A stretch of 17,019 bases of DNA from positions 1 through 17,019 of the forward strand of contig JARIHM010000165.1 in NCBI GenBank assembly GCA_029288275.1. The letters run 5' to 3'. The first letter of the stretch is position 1; each line of letters begins with the position of its first letter. Made by a program: the position numbers and the translations under genes. The notes beneath the pieces were generated by a model. It was not told the origin of the DNA. It saw only the letters and a list, made by a program, of their open reading frames with translations, and searched no databases. This DNA comes from Candidatus Saccharimonadota bacterium (GTDB lineage Bacteria; Patescibacteriota; Saccharimonadia; UBA4664). Shown here in pieces: positions 1 to 7,702 of this stretch.

Positions 1-2192
1 TCGGTGAGGTTATCGATCCGCCAATAAATCGTGGTGTCGCGCGGTTTGACGTAGAAGTAGAGGTCGTAGGTCTTGCTGGCAGCCAGGGAAACGGCTGTGG
101 CGGCATGGGTTTCGGTGGTGCCATCGCGGCTCATAAACTGCATGACGCCGCCTTCCCCCGACCGGTTAGCCGCGAACGAGAAGCCGACGTAGTTACCCGT
201 GGGTGAGTTGCTGGCACCCATAGTAGCTGCGGTCTGGTCGGACAGACCAAAGAACATGCGCGTACCGGTGGTGGTGCTCGTGTAGTTGGTTAGCGTGGCA
301 TCATTGAGGGTAATGCGCGTAACAAAGAAGAAGCCGTCGGCACCGCTGGCAACACTACCGCGAAAATAGGCATTGGTGGCGCCGGCAAAACCGGCCACAT
401 TGCCTGCGATGGCGCTGGTGGCAAAGCTAGCCAAATAGCCGTTTGCCTCACTGCTCGTCGGCGTGCCGGGCGCGTTGCCGGCCAAGGCGTAGTAGCCACC
501 GGTGGTACTCAGCGTTGTAGCCGTCGTGCCGGAACCGGGCGTGGCCAGGAAGATATTTTGCTGCGCCAAGCTGGGCTGCAGGGCATAGCTGACACCGCTT
601 GAGCCCTTGACCGACAGCATAGAGCGACCAGAAACGAGACGCGAGTATACCCGCAGGTTGCCGCTGGCGGGGGTAGCCGGGTCACTGGTCATGTCGGCCA
701 GCTGGAGGCCGCCTGATTGAATATCGGCGCCAATGTCCCAGCCGGTACCCACCTCAACGGCGGTGTCTTGGCCCGTGCCGGCGCTGGCGGGGCCCTCCAG
801 CTTGAGCCCGTATGAAGTCACACCGGCGGCCGCTCCGGTGGCGTTGGCGACAATGCGCAGGCCGCTCCAAGTGCCGCCACTAGTAGTGCCAGGCTGGTAG
901 TCAATGCGCAAACCGGCCGCTTCCACAGCCGCCGCGCCGCCTTTGTATTTAACGTTGAGCGCGTTGACGCCGGCCGTGGTTACGCCCGTGGAGCCAGTGT
1001 TGTCGATGGTCATTTGGTCGGCCGTCGGCACATTTGTGCCTGAGTTTACGGCCAGAGCGCCGGCCGTGGTGGTGGTGACACCAAATTTGCCTAAGGTGAT
1101 GGCGCTCGCATTGTTGGCGCCAAGAGCCAGGGTGGTTGTGGTAGTACCGGCATCGACGCCGGCCACGTACAAATTGCGCCAGACCGTAGCGGCCGCACCT
1201 AGATCAAGCGTGTTGTTGGCGTTAGCCACTAAGCTCTGGTTAATGCTGGTGGCCGTCAGGTTGCTTAAGCTAGTGCCCGCCCCGGCGCCCGGCGAACAGG
1301 TGCCGCTCGTCACCACGCCACCTGTCACTACCTGGTTTTGCAAGAACTGCCCACCGCTGCAGGTGATGCCGGCACCGGCCGTGGCGCCAATAGTAATGCT
1401 TGCACCACTGCCCAAGGTGAGGTTGCCGCTATTGTCGACTTTTAGCTTGACCGTGTTATTGATTTGCATATTAACCAGATCACCAGCATAGCTCCCAGGG
1501 TTGGCGCCAAGGTACGTGCCGCTTGCACTGCCGCCAGACAATGCCGCCACGCTCCCGAACTGCAGCATTGCTCCGCCGCTGGCCGCCGATCCCGTGAGAG
1601 CCACGCCTACACCGCCACTTTTACTGAAGGTGTTGGTATCGGTAAAGCTCTGCGCCTGACCTAGCTGGCCAAAGGCTGTGGCGTCGAGACCGTCCAAGGT
1701 ATCCGCATTAAAGGCGTAGGGCGAGCTGGCCAGGGGCTGGCGCGGCGTCATGGCACCCTCAGTAAAACTGGCGCAGCCGTTGGTAGCACAGGTGGCCGTA
1801 GCCGGGGTGGGCAGTTCTACTTCCAGATAAAGCGGAAAACTGCCACTAAACAGCGTCGGGTTCAGGCTGGTCAGATCACCAAATTGGATATTAAACAGGC
1901 CGTTGGTCACCTGAATGCGGTTATCACTGACGGCAAACACCCGATCTTCTTCCCAGCTAGCTGTGCCGCCGCTGAGTGTAGTGTAGAGACGGAATTTAAT
2001 GTTATAGAGTCCATCGCTTAACACATTGCCGTTATTGTCGGTGAGGCGGCCCTGAAAGTTCACCTTATACGGAATGGTTTGGGCCGCCGAAGCTAGCCCT
2101 GGCGCAAGTACGCCAAAAATGGTCGTGAAACTTACGAGCATCAGCGCCAGGCAGACAAGCAACCTGACCCGCTGAAGTAGTCGTAACTCCAT
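1..2192 (-). CDS. Large secreted surface protein with tail-fibre-like N-terminal domain, 3'-truncated by the window edge
   Basis: The minus-strand frame is open from an ATG at 2192 to base 1, about 730 residues with no stop, so the C-terminus lies outside the window. Residues 1-36 form a signal peptide (basic MELRLLQRVR, hydrophobic core, ASA cleavage). The mature protein begins AQTIPYKVNFQGRLTDNNGN, followed by DGLYNIKFRLY, SWEED and NGLFNIQFGD. This N-terminal beta domain is familiar from CPR surface proteins and phage-tail-like proteins. Residues 180-480 are low-complexity Gly/Ala/Thr/Ser beta-repeat sequence of the SGNLTLGSGASITIG kind. The last visible part (FFGLSDQT, MQFMSRDGTTETHAA, YDLYFYVKPRDTTIYWRID) looks like a compact lectin-like or tailspike-like beta domain. 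The protein is probably exported and displayed, perhaps for attachment. The family call is moderate and the ligand is unknown. A weak GTAGG lies about 5 bases before the ATG. Confidence 0.85.
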   Translation of the reverse strand, partial: MELRLLQRVRLLVCLALMLVSFTTIFGVLAPGLASAAQTIPYKVNFQGRLTDNNGNVLSDGLYNIKFRLYTTLSGGTASWEEDRVFAVSDNRIQVTNGLFNIQFGDLTSLNPTLFSGSFPLYLEVELPTPATATCATNGCASFTEGAMTPRQPLASSPYAFNADTLDGLDATAFGQLGQAQSFTDTNTFSKSGGVGVALTGSAASGGAMLQFGSVAALSGGSASGTYLGANPGSYAGDLVNMQINNTVKLKVDNSGNLTLGSGASITIGATAGAGITCSGGQFLQNQVVTGGVVTSGTCSPGAGAGTSLSNLTATSINQSLVANANNTLDLGAAATVWRNLYVAGVDAGTTTTTLALGANNASAITLGKFGVTTTTAGALAVNSGTNVPTADQMTIDNTGSTGVTTAGVNALNVKYKGGAAAVEAAGLRIDYQPGTTSGGTWSGLRIVANATGAAAGVTSYGLKLEGPASAGTGQDTAVEVGTGWDIGADIQSGGLQLADMTSDPATPASGNLRVYSRLVSGRSMLSVKGSSGVSYALQPSLAQQNIFLATPGSGTTATTLSTTGGYYALAGNAPGTPTSSEANGYLASFATSAIAGNVAGFAGATNAYFRGSVASGADGFFFVTRITLNDATLTNYTSTTTGTRMFFGLSDQTAATMGASNSPTGNYVGFSFAANRSGEGGVMQFMSRDGTTETHAATAVSLAASKTYDLYFYVKPRDTTIYWRIDNLT

Positions 2193-2214
2193 CACAACCT
2201 ACGTTATATTGGTT

Positions 2215-2244
2215 ATTTTACCATTGTGCTTATGTCTAAATCAA
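2215..2244 (-). promoter_or_regulatory. Predicted promoter of the large surface protein gene
   Basis: On the minus strand TTGATT (2239-2244) and TAAAAT (2215-2220) are separated by 18 bases, a reasonable sigma-70 pair. It lies between the upstream operon's terminator hairpin and the ATG at 2192, and would give a leader of roughly 15 bases. Confidence 0.45.
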
Positions 2245-2285
2245 GATAAGGGCTATCGCAAGACATGAAGATATTGTGCAATCTG

Positions 2286-2318
2286 ATAAAGGCCCGGATG
2301 TTGGTAACATCCGGGCCT
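2286..2318 (-). terminator. Terminator of the five-gene surface operon
   Basis: A perfect 13-bp stem (2290-2302 with 2306-2318) closes a 3-base loop and is followed on the minus strand by TTTATC. It starts 5 bases after the stop codon of the last operon gene. The T run is short, so some read-through into the gene at 2192 is possible. Confidence 0.7.
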
Positions 2319-2322
2319 AATT

Positions 2323-2841
2323 CTAATCCCACTCAGCCCAGGCGGCCCTCCAAGTATCATGCCCAGTGCCGTCCTGAACCGGGCGATGCTCTGCCAGCTT
2401 AGCGGGTGGCAATATAAACTCGCCCACCTGCTCAACCGGGACCTGTTGCGTAAAAGCCTTACGGCCGCACGGCCGCGGTTTGCCGAGCCTTAGATGACGA
2501 CAGAATGCTTCGTTTAGCTCCGTAGACCAGGACTGGCCGGCCGGCACCGCCCCTCGAAAACGATAGGCTCCTAGTGGTGTCAATACAGCCGCCGGCCAGG
2601 TGCCCTCATAGGCCAGTACCAGGCCGCTCTGGGTATAGGGGCCCAACGGACGCGGCAGGCTCGCCCGGCGATCCCGGGGATAAATTCGGCGCTGAGTGCA
2701 GACTTCGAAGAACTGGTTAGCAATCGTATAGGCCGCTCTCACCAGCAGCTTTAGCTCAGCTTGCTCGAAGGATGGTTTTGGCACGGGCACGGCAGCTCCG
2801 TCTCGTTCAACCGCACGCGAGCGTCCGCTCGCTGCTGGCAT
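2323..2841 (-). CDS. Hypothetical cytosolic protein, last gene of the surface operon
   Basis: 172 residues with no signal peptide or membrane segment, rich in Arg, Pro and Ala. I do not recognise the family. The sequence contains a predicted helix (FEQAELKLLVRAAYTIANQF), a basic stretch (RRIYPRDRRASLPRP) and three cysteines. The start is placed at 2841 because the upstream gene's stop and this ATG form TAGAATG, one base apart, which fits translational coupling; there is no separate Shine-Dalgarno. A terminator hairpin directly follows the stop, which supports its being a real gene. It is the only non-exported product of the operon. A regulatory or assembly role is a guess from position only. 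Confidence 0.65.
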   Translation of the reverse strand: MPAASGRSRAVERDGAAVPVPKPSFEQAELKLLVRAAYTIANQFFEVCTQRRIYPRDRRASLPRPLGPYTQSGLVLAYEGTWPAAVLTPLGAYRFRGAVPAGQSWSTELNEAFCRHLRLGKPRPCGRKAFTQQVPVEQVGEFILPPAKLAEHRPVQDGTGHDTWRAAWAEWD

Positions 2842-2842
2842 T

Positions 2843-3718
2843 CTAGCGCTGGCGTCGTGACCGCCGCAAGAGCCGCTGCCAAACAGGCGCCCGGCTGACC
2901 CACCATAGCAGCGTCAACACAACCGGCAGTAAGACAAGCGGATACCAACCTGTACAGGCAAATACCCAAGCAGTGGCGGTACGGCCGGTGGCGGCGTCAT
3001 GAACGGTGACCGGCAGAAGACCCAGGTATGAACCCGGCCGCGTTACAGCCAGCCGTCGCGTAGCGCCCGGCAACACCAATTGTCCTGCCAGCGATGCCGG
3101 GCCTAGCCACCACACGCGCGTAGTAAGCGCCGGGGTAAAGGCAACGCCGCCAGCGCCGGCCGGGTTATGGTAATTGAGGCTGCCCACAAGGCCGGCGCCA
3201 AACTGCCAAAACGGCAGATCCAGATGCGCGATCTGACCGGTTGGTTGAGCCGCGGTACCATGGTTTAGCAACAACAGCGTACCAACATTGGCAGCCTCGG
3301 CTACGTACGATACATTGCTTGACGGCATTACCGGTACCGTCCGAAAAAATATCACGGCATAGATTCCGCCGGCTGGCAGCTTGGCCGGATCAACAGTGAA
3401 AGGCATGCGCAAACTTTCGTGAGGGCCAAGCACAAACTGACTCAGATCTGGCTTAATAGCTATAGTCAAGGTGTCATCATGAAAAAATTGCAGGTTGCCA
3501 TCGAGATCGGCCTGACGAAACCCGTCTACCTCGGTGGTAATGGTGACGGGGGCGTCGCCAGGATTAGCCACATCGATGTAACCGGACTTGACCTGGCCGC
3601 CGACGGTATCGTCATATTTGAGAGGATTAACCTGCAGACTTGTCTCAGCCCGGACCGGCATCCCCCAGGCGCCGGCGAACACTACTATCTCCAGAGCTAT
3701 AATCCACCATCGCTTCAT
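2843..3718 (-). CDS. DUF916-like membrane-anchored surface protein
   Basis: 291 residues. Residues 1-24 are a signal peptide (MKRWWIIALEIVVFAGAWG, cleavage near VRA). Residues 25-150 form an Ig-like beta domain with the pattern LQVNPLKYDDTVGGQVKSGYIDVANPGDAPVTI and PAGGIYAVIFF. The AGGIYAVIFF stretch matches the PGGRYGSVTFS of the gene two positions upstream and is the hallmark seen in DUF916-type proteins. A second beta region follows, then a hydrophobic segment near 260-275 (LVLLPVVLTLLWWV) and an Arg-rich cytoplasmic tail. The expected topology is an extracellular domain held by one C-terminal TM. Its ATG overlaps the upstream stop as ATGA (3715-3718), indicating coupled translation. By analogy with WxLIP proteins it may hold or organise the secreted beta proteins of the operon; this is inference from domain type and context. 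Confidence 0.78.
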   Translation of the reverse strand: MKRWWIIALEIVVFAGAWGMPVRAETSLQVNPLKYDDTVGGQVKSGYIDVANPGDAPVTITTEVDGFRQADLDGNLQFFHDDTLTIAIKPDLSQFVLGPHESLRMPFTVDPAKLPAGGIYAVIFFRTVPVMPSSNVSYVAEAANVGTLLLLNHGTAAQPTGQIAHLDLPFWQFGAGLVGSLNYHNPAGAGGVAFTPALTTRVWWLGPASLAGQLVLPGATRRLAVTRPGSYLGLLPVTVHDAATGRTATAWVFACTGWYPLVLLPVVLTLLWWVSRAPVWQRLLRRSRRQR

Positions 3719-5070
3719 GGCTTAATGGTCGCCGTATAGACCACGGTGGTGGCGTACGAGCCTTGCTTTTGCTGGGGCGTAGTGTCAACCCGGTATTGCA
3801 AGGTGGTCTTCTCTGGTGCGCCGCCGGTAAGACCGGTGCGCGAATGGTATGCCGTGGCTACGCTTGGCAAGCCCGCATAGTTGTAGGGTCCGGCTCCCCA
3901 TTTGGCCTCTACCTGCGTGCCGCTGATGACCGTAAAGCCCAGACCTTTGGTGGTGCCCTCAGTCCAGGCCGCCGGCGAGCTGATACTGCCGCTCATCATA
4001 GGGATAGTGGTCGTACCATCGCTATGCGTCAGCAGTTTGGGAGCCTGCACATACAAATCGTAGCCTGGCGCGTCCGTCACGACAATTGCGTCCATATTAT
4101 AGGTGCTGGACGCGCCGGGCGTCACGTTGGGTAGCACCGAGGCTGAGCGCAAACCGCTATTGCCAGCAGCATAATCAGCCGCAATCTCGGCGTCGCTGAG
4201 CTGACGGCTGTAGACGCGCGCCTCATCGAGTGTAGCAGCCAGAAAGCTAGAGGTCGGCGCGCTGGGCCAGCCCGTCAAATTGTTGTAGCCCAGTCGCCAA
4301 TAACCCGTGTAACTGCCGGCCGTCGTGGTGGTAGCATCGGTACCGACGCGCACACCGTCTATTGCCAGCGTTAGCCCCGCTGCGCCCAGGGTAGCCACTG
4401 CCTGATGCCAATTGCCATCGTTATAGGCGCTCGTTGACGAAATAGTTTTTATAGCACCGTTATTCACACCAAAGACTACCTGCCCGCCATTCGTCAGGTA
4501 GAGCTGCCGGTCGCGATTCGTGCTTGCGCCTGTCTGAGTATCGCCAAAGCCCATCAGGAGACCACCCTGCGCACTGGTAGTTTTAAACCACAACTCCAGA
4601 CTACATGAGCTCGGATTCGTCTGGCTGGTGGTCGTTGATAGATATTGCGTACTGCCGTTTAGAAGTACTGCTTGACCAACCTTGCCCGTCGTCCAGCTTG
4701 GTGAACCCTGGAGCGTAGCGTTATTACCTGTGGTGCTGACGTCGTAGGCGCGCGTGCCGGTGCCCGTATCAAGCGGCCACGAGGCGTATACCCCATTTGG
4801 CAATACCGATAGTGCAATGGCGTGCGGCAGCTGAGCTATGTAACCCTGCGTCAGCTTGTAGCTCTGACTTGAGCCGCTGCCTAGCACAGCCTCGCCCCCA
4901 GCATCGGTCAGTTTGTATGAGGCTGAGCTGCCGCTGCCGCCAAAGGTATCAGCCACGTTGGGATCAAGCCGGAAGTGCGTGCTCTGAAGCAGGTTGGCCG
5001 ATGCCGCTAGCGGGACCTCCAGGAGGATGAGGAGTCCCAAAAGCCAGAACCGTCGTAGCTGCAGCGCCAT
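3715..5070 (-). CDS. Secreted LamG-like (concanavalin A-fold) surface protein
   Basis: 451 residues. Residues 1-25 are a signal peptide (FWLLGLLILLEVPLAASA). Residues 30-80 carry two copies of an S-SYKLTDAGG / SQSYKLTQGY motif that recurs in CPR exported proteins. Residues 95-290 look like a LamG/pentraxin-like lectin domain: ASWPLDTGTGTRAYDVS, NNATLQGSPSW, GSTQYLS, SLELWFKT, DGNWHQAVATL, and LDEARVYSRQLSDAEI, the classic closing motif of the domain. The C-terminus (QGSYATTVVYTATIKP) is a cysteine-free version of the GTYSTTVIYTCTPVY ending of the two DPRPS proteins, so all three share a terminal beta-strand module. It probably binds glycans or other cell-surface ligands outside the cell. It lies 8 bases after the upstream gene's stop and overlaps the next gene by 4 bases. 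Confidence 0.85.
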   Translation of the reverse strand: MALQLRRFWLLGLLILLEVPLAASANLLQSTHFRLDPNVADTFGGSGSSASYKLTDAGGEAVLGSGSSQSYKLTQGYIAQLPHAIALSVLPNGVYASWPLDTGTGTRAYDVSTTGNNATLQGSPSWTTGKVGQAVLLNGSTQYLSTTTSQTNPSSCSLELWFKTTSAQGGLLMGFGDTQTGASTNRDRQLYLTNGGQVVFGVNNGAIKTISSTSAYNDGNWHQAVATLGAAGLTLAIDGVRVGTDATTTTAGSYTGYWRLGYNNLTGWPSAPTSSFLAATLDEARVYSRQLSDAEIAADYAAGNSGLRSASVLPNVTPGASSTYNMDAIVVTDAPGYDLYVQAPKLLTHSDGTTTIPMMSGSISSPAAWTEGTTKGLGFTVISGTQVEAKWGAGPYNYAGLPSVATAYHSRTGLTGGAPEKTTLQYRVDTTPQQKQGSYATTVVYTATIKP

Positions 5071-5078
5071 GGTTGCCG

Positions 5079-6026
5079 TTACTCTCGTCCGGCTAGAATA
5101 CGCAGAGCTCGGCGTAACCGTTTACGCCCCTTCCAGAAGAACAACAGAGCAATAAGCAGGATGAGGAGCACGAGTCCAACCACTTTGTATGGAATTACCG
5201 TAAAGCTCGTACTAGCCGTCAGCGTCTGGACCGAGCCATTATGCACGGTAACGGTAGCCGTATAGGTACCAAAGAGCCACTTACGGTTTAGTTGCGTATT
5301 AAGCCGCCGAATGGCACCAGGGATTACGTTTTTACTATCAAGATTGATGGTAGCTGTCGTCAAACCAAGCATATTCTTAACCACAATTTGGCCGGTTGGC
5401 TTTTCGTGCACATTGCCTAGATTCTGGATCCGGGTCGTAAAGTTGACTGGTCCGTACTCAGAGAAGGTCTTGTCGCTCGCAAAACTAGCGATCGCCAACT
5501 GCTCATGCGCGGAACCGTTAATGCGCAGAAAAACGAGTGCCGCCAGGTCCTGCTGCACCGCCGCACCGCTCTCACCGCTGGGCAGCTTGCTAGCAATGGT
5601 ACTGAACGTCACCGATCCATAACGGCCGCCGGGCTCAGCATTGGTAGGTACGCTCACTACATACTGCACCTCCGCGGTGCCTTTGGGCGGCACAGTCACC
5701 GTGGGCTGGCTAAGGGTGAAATAGGGCGCTAATGAATAGGCCGGATCAGCGCTGTCGGTAAGCTCCACCTCGCCTTCCTCGCCCTTGGCGACAAAGTTTT
5801 GCTTACCAAGCTGGAGCGTAATTTGTTGATCGGTCAGATTGGTGACCTTAATGGTCTGGCGCGTACTGGTGCCGCGGTCCAGCGCCAGCGTGGTAACCGG
5901 CGGTGAAATCTGGTATCCCTGCGTATCGGCTGCCGCCTGAGCACCAGGAACGGCAAAGACCGCTCCCAGGCCTCCGATGGTTAAGGTTACAAGCAGAATT
6001 CGGAAGATGGTAGCGATCTTTGTCAT
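5079..6026 (-). CDS. DUF916-like membrane-anchored surface protein
   Basis: 315 residues. It has a signal peptide (1-31, core LLVTLTIGGLGAVFAVPGA, cleavage near AQAA), then QGYQISPPVTTLALDRGTS and IKVTNLTDQQITLQL, an Ig-like domain typical of DUF916 proteins. The motif EPGGRYGSVTFSTIA near 131-145 is characteristic. A second Ig-like domain (YGPVNFTTRIQNLGNVHEKPTGQIVV, FGTYTATVTVH) follows, then a TM helix at about 282-298 and a strongly basic tail (GRKRLRRALR). This matches the usual layout of WxL-interacting proteins in Firmicutes: two extracellular beta domains, one C-terminal anchor, short cytoplasmic tail. TAGGA sits 4 bases before the ATG, and only 20 bases separate it from the upstream gene. 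A role anchoring the neighbouring secreted protein to the envelope is inferred, not shown. Confidence 0.85.
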   Translation of the reverse strand: MTKIATIFRILLVTLTIGGLGAVFAVPGAQAAADTQGYQISPPVTTLALDRGTSTRQTIKVTNLTDQQITLQLGKQNFVAKGEEGEVELTDSADPAYSLAPYFTLSQPTVTVPPKGTAEVQYVVSVPTNAEPGGRYGSVTFSTIASKLPSGESGAAVQQDLAALVFLRINGSAHEQLAIASFASDKTFSEYGPVNFTTRIQNLGNVHEKPTGQIVVKNMLGLTTATINLDSKNVIPGAIRRLNTQLNRKWLFGTYTATVTVHNGSVQTLTASTSFTVIPYKVVGLVLLILLIALLFFWKGRKRLRRALRILAGRE

Positions 6027-6046
6027 AGTGTCCTATAGCTTACGAT

Positions 6047-7186
6047 CTAGTAGACGGGGGTGCAAGTGTAGATGACCGTGGTGCTGTACGTACCAGGCTT
6101 GGTCGTCAGCGAGATGCCAACCTGATGACCGATCCGGTACGTAGTTGTGGTCACGCCGGCCGCTTCATAGGCTAGCTCCGCGTTGCTGGTGGTGAGCTTG
6201 GACCAGTTTTGACTGGGGCTCGTAAAGCGGTTAGCGGTGCCCGTACCGAGGGTCGCGTCATTGGTGGTCACGCCGTACGCCTCAGTGCCGGCAGCCGGGA
6301 AGTTGGTGGGGCTGGCATTCGTACCGGTCCAGTCGGTGATGGTTTGGCCCAGCGCATTGGTTGGCGCGCTGGTGTAGCGGGCGTAGATCGTGTAGCCGTT
6401 CGTGGCGTTGGTAGCCGCCGTCAGATCCTGGCAGACCACACCATTGCTAGCCGCGGTTACTGTGCCAAAGGGAATGGTGGTAGCCGTGGAAGCCTGAGTG
6501 GTAGTGGTACCATCGCAGCCGGTACTCGCGCCCACGGCATTGACTGTGAAGCTCAGCGTATTGTCAACCGTCAGCGACAGGGTCGAACCATTCGTATTAA
6601 TAAACTCTACCTTGGCGTTGTCGATGGGCGTGGTGGCGCAGTCAGTGTTACCGTAGGTGTTAATACTGAAGAAGTAGGCCGTGTCGGCCACCGACGAGTT
6701 GGTAATGCCGCCCGTTACAAAGGTGGCGCCCGTCAGGGTGCTTGGCGTTACACCAGTCGAGTTGGTGTACTGGTAGATGTTGTTCTGGCCGCTCGAGCTG
6801 GCGCCATCACTCTTGGCCAGGCTCCAGCCTGTGGCCGACGAGTTGATCAGCGTGGACGAAGCAGCCGTTACCGAACCAGCGGCACCGCTAAAGCCGGTTG
6901 GGGCCGTGGTACCAGTGGCAGTGGTGGCCCACATCACCTTCACGCACTTCACGAGTGATGAAGTGACCGAGGAACCGGTGAAGGTGTAATTCACGCTCGT
7001 TTGACTAGGACGCGGATCGCTCAGCGCCACCGAAGCCGAGCTCAAGGTAGCCGCGTTGGCCGCTCCAGCGTTAACCAGTACGCTCAGCAGCGCCAAGACG
7101 GCGATCGATGCCTTAGCTAATTGTTCTTTTAGTTTATGAGGCCGTGGTAGTCCTAACACCTCGGCCGCTCGTGCGATACGGTCCAC
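6047..7186 (-). CDS. Secreted DPRPS-type beta-sandwich surface protein, first gene of the operon
   Basis: About 379 residues. It has an amphipathic basic start, a signal core (ASIAVLALLSVLVNAGAANA) and a mature N-terminal domain beginning SVALSDPRPSQTSVNYTF. The C-terminal half contains IPFGTVT, VCQDLTAATNATNGYTIYARYT, YRIGHQVGISL and ends GTYSTTVIYTCTPVY, resembling spore-coat-U or WxL-like beta sandwiches. Five cysteines (KCVKV, DCATT, GCDG, VCQDL, YTCTP) are conserved in the paralogue at 7703-8794. No ATG fits. A GTG at 7184-7186 lies 10 bases after a GGAGG; a TTG at 7190-7192 in the same frame is only 4 bases from it. I prefer the GTG. The gene heads the operon and probably supplies the abundant secreted component, with the DUF916-like genes downstream as possible partners. 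Confidence 0.85.
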   Translation of the reverse strand: MDRIARAAEVLGLPRPHKLKEQLAKASIAVLALLSVLVNAGAANAATLSSASVALSDPRPSQTSVNYTFTGSSVTSSLVKCVKVMWATTATGTTAPTGFSGAAGSVTAASSTLINSSATGWSLAKSDGASSSGQNNIYQYTNSTGVTPSTLTGATFVTGGITNSSVADTAYFFSINTYGNTDCATTPIDNAKVEFINTNGSTLSLTVDNTLSFTVNAVGASTGCDGTTTTQASTATTIPFGTVTAASNGVVCQDLTAATNATNGYTIYARYTSAPTNALGQTITDWTGTNASPTNFPAAGTEAYGVTTNDATLGTGTANRFTSPSQNWSKLTTSNAELAYEAAGVTTTTYRIGHQVGISLTTKPGTYSTTVIYTCTPVY

Positions 7187-7226
7187 TCCCAAACATCCTC
7201 CACAGATTTAATGAGTATTTAATGAA

Positions 7227-7255
7227 AGCGTAACCGTTATGAAATAGCTTGTCAA
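7227..7255 (-). promoter_or_regulatory. Predicted promoter of the surface operon, sharing a block with the paralogue's promoter
   Basis: On the minus strand TTGACA (7250-7255) is followed after 17 bases by TACGCT (7227-7232). The same two hexamers with the same spacing occur at 8858-8886. The -35 is perfect and the -10 is poor, so an activator or alternative sigma factor may be involved. The leader would be about 35 bases and includes GGAGG. Confidence 0.5.
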
Positions 7256-7308
7256 ACCTTTATTGGTTATCTTGCATAATAGTTTCTCGGCTACTGTATC
7301 GTTATGAA

Positions 7309-7345
7309 AAGCCGCTGAACTCTCTAAAAGAGAATTCAGCGGCGG
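7309..7345 (-). terminator. Terminator downstream of the 64-residue gene
   Basis: A 14-bp stem with one C-A mismatch (7312-7325 with 7331-7344) closes the 5-base loop TAAAA. On the minus strand it is followed by TTTT. It lies 14 bases beyond the stop of the gene at 7359 and isolates that gene from the operon promoter. Confidence 0.75.
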
Positions 7346-7358
7346 GCGTAAGGATCAC

Positions 7359-7553
7359 CTAGCTTTTATCGGGATCAGTACGCCTCCATAAAGCGGATAC
7401 CCACTGCTTCTGGTGGATTGGAAGTTGGTTAGTAAAGTGGTTCCAGAGACGACCGGGGTGCTCGGTCCATAGCTTTCTGATGGCTGCTTCATCTTGCTCA
7501 CGTACTGCTTTGAGAAAGGGTTCACGCAACCTTTCTGGCGCTCTCTTCCACAT
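7359..7553 (-). CDS. Small Trp-rich charged protein of unknown function
   Basis: 64 residues, cytosolic, very charged, with five tryptophans (2, 29, 37, 51, 56). It is predicted to be mostly helical: APERLREPFLKAVREQDEAA then IRKLWTEHPGRLWNHF. I do not recognise a family. Its reality is supported by a following terminator hairpin and a plausible promoter (TTGTGA, 16 bases, TACAAT at 7590-7617). Against it, there is no good Shine-Dalgarno next to the ATG (GGAAGG lies about 13 bases off). It sits between the two DPRPS paralogues and is transcribed in the same direction. Confidence 0.55.
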   Translation of the reverse strand: MWKRAPERLREPFLKAVREQDEAAIRKLWTEHPGRLWNHFTNQLPIHQKQWVSALWRRTDPDKS

Positions 7554-7589
7554 TAACTACTAATGCCCTTCCGTTGGGTGGCCTCGGCT

Positions 7590-7617
7590 ATTGTAATGTC
7601 GTCAAGAGAAATCACAA
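7590..7617 (-). promoter_or_regulatory. Predicted promoter of the 64-residue gene
   Basis: On the minus strand TTGTGA (7612-7617) and TACAAT (7590-7595) are separated by 16 bases. The leader to the ATG would be about 30 bases. The rest of 7554-7702 shows no gene and no convincing terminator for the gene ending at 7703. Confidence 0.4.
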
Positions 7618-7702
7618 ACTCAATGTAGGGGCGCTGGTTGGTAGTTATGCCAAGGTTTCATCGATAGCTTAGGGTAAGCAAAGCCACCTAGCCCTTCGAG
7701 CT

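Noticed and set aside
904..1491. Long plus-strand open frame of 195 codons
   Set aside because: It is antisense to the large surface protein, whose frame shows a signal peptide and recognisable motifs. The Val/Ala/Pro-rich product is typical of a shadow of a GC-rich Gly/Thr gene.
6209..6958. Plus-strand open frame of 249 codons
   Set aside because: Antisense to the DPRPS gene; the product is Gly/Arg-rich with no fold-like pattern, while the minus strand is conserved in a paralogue.
7300..7309. Direct repeat CGTTATGAAA shared with 7235-7244
   Set aside because: Ten bases in AT-rich intergenic DNA with no supporting context; could be chance.
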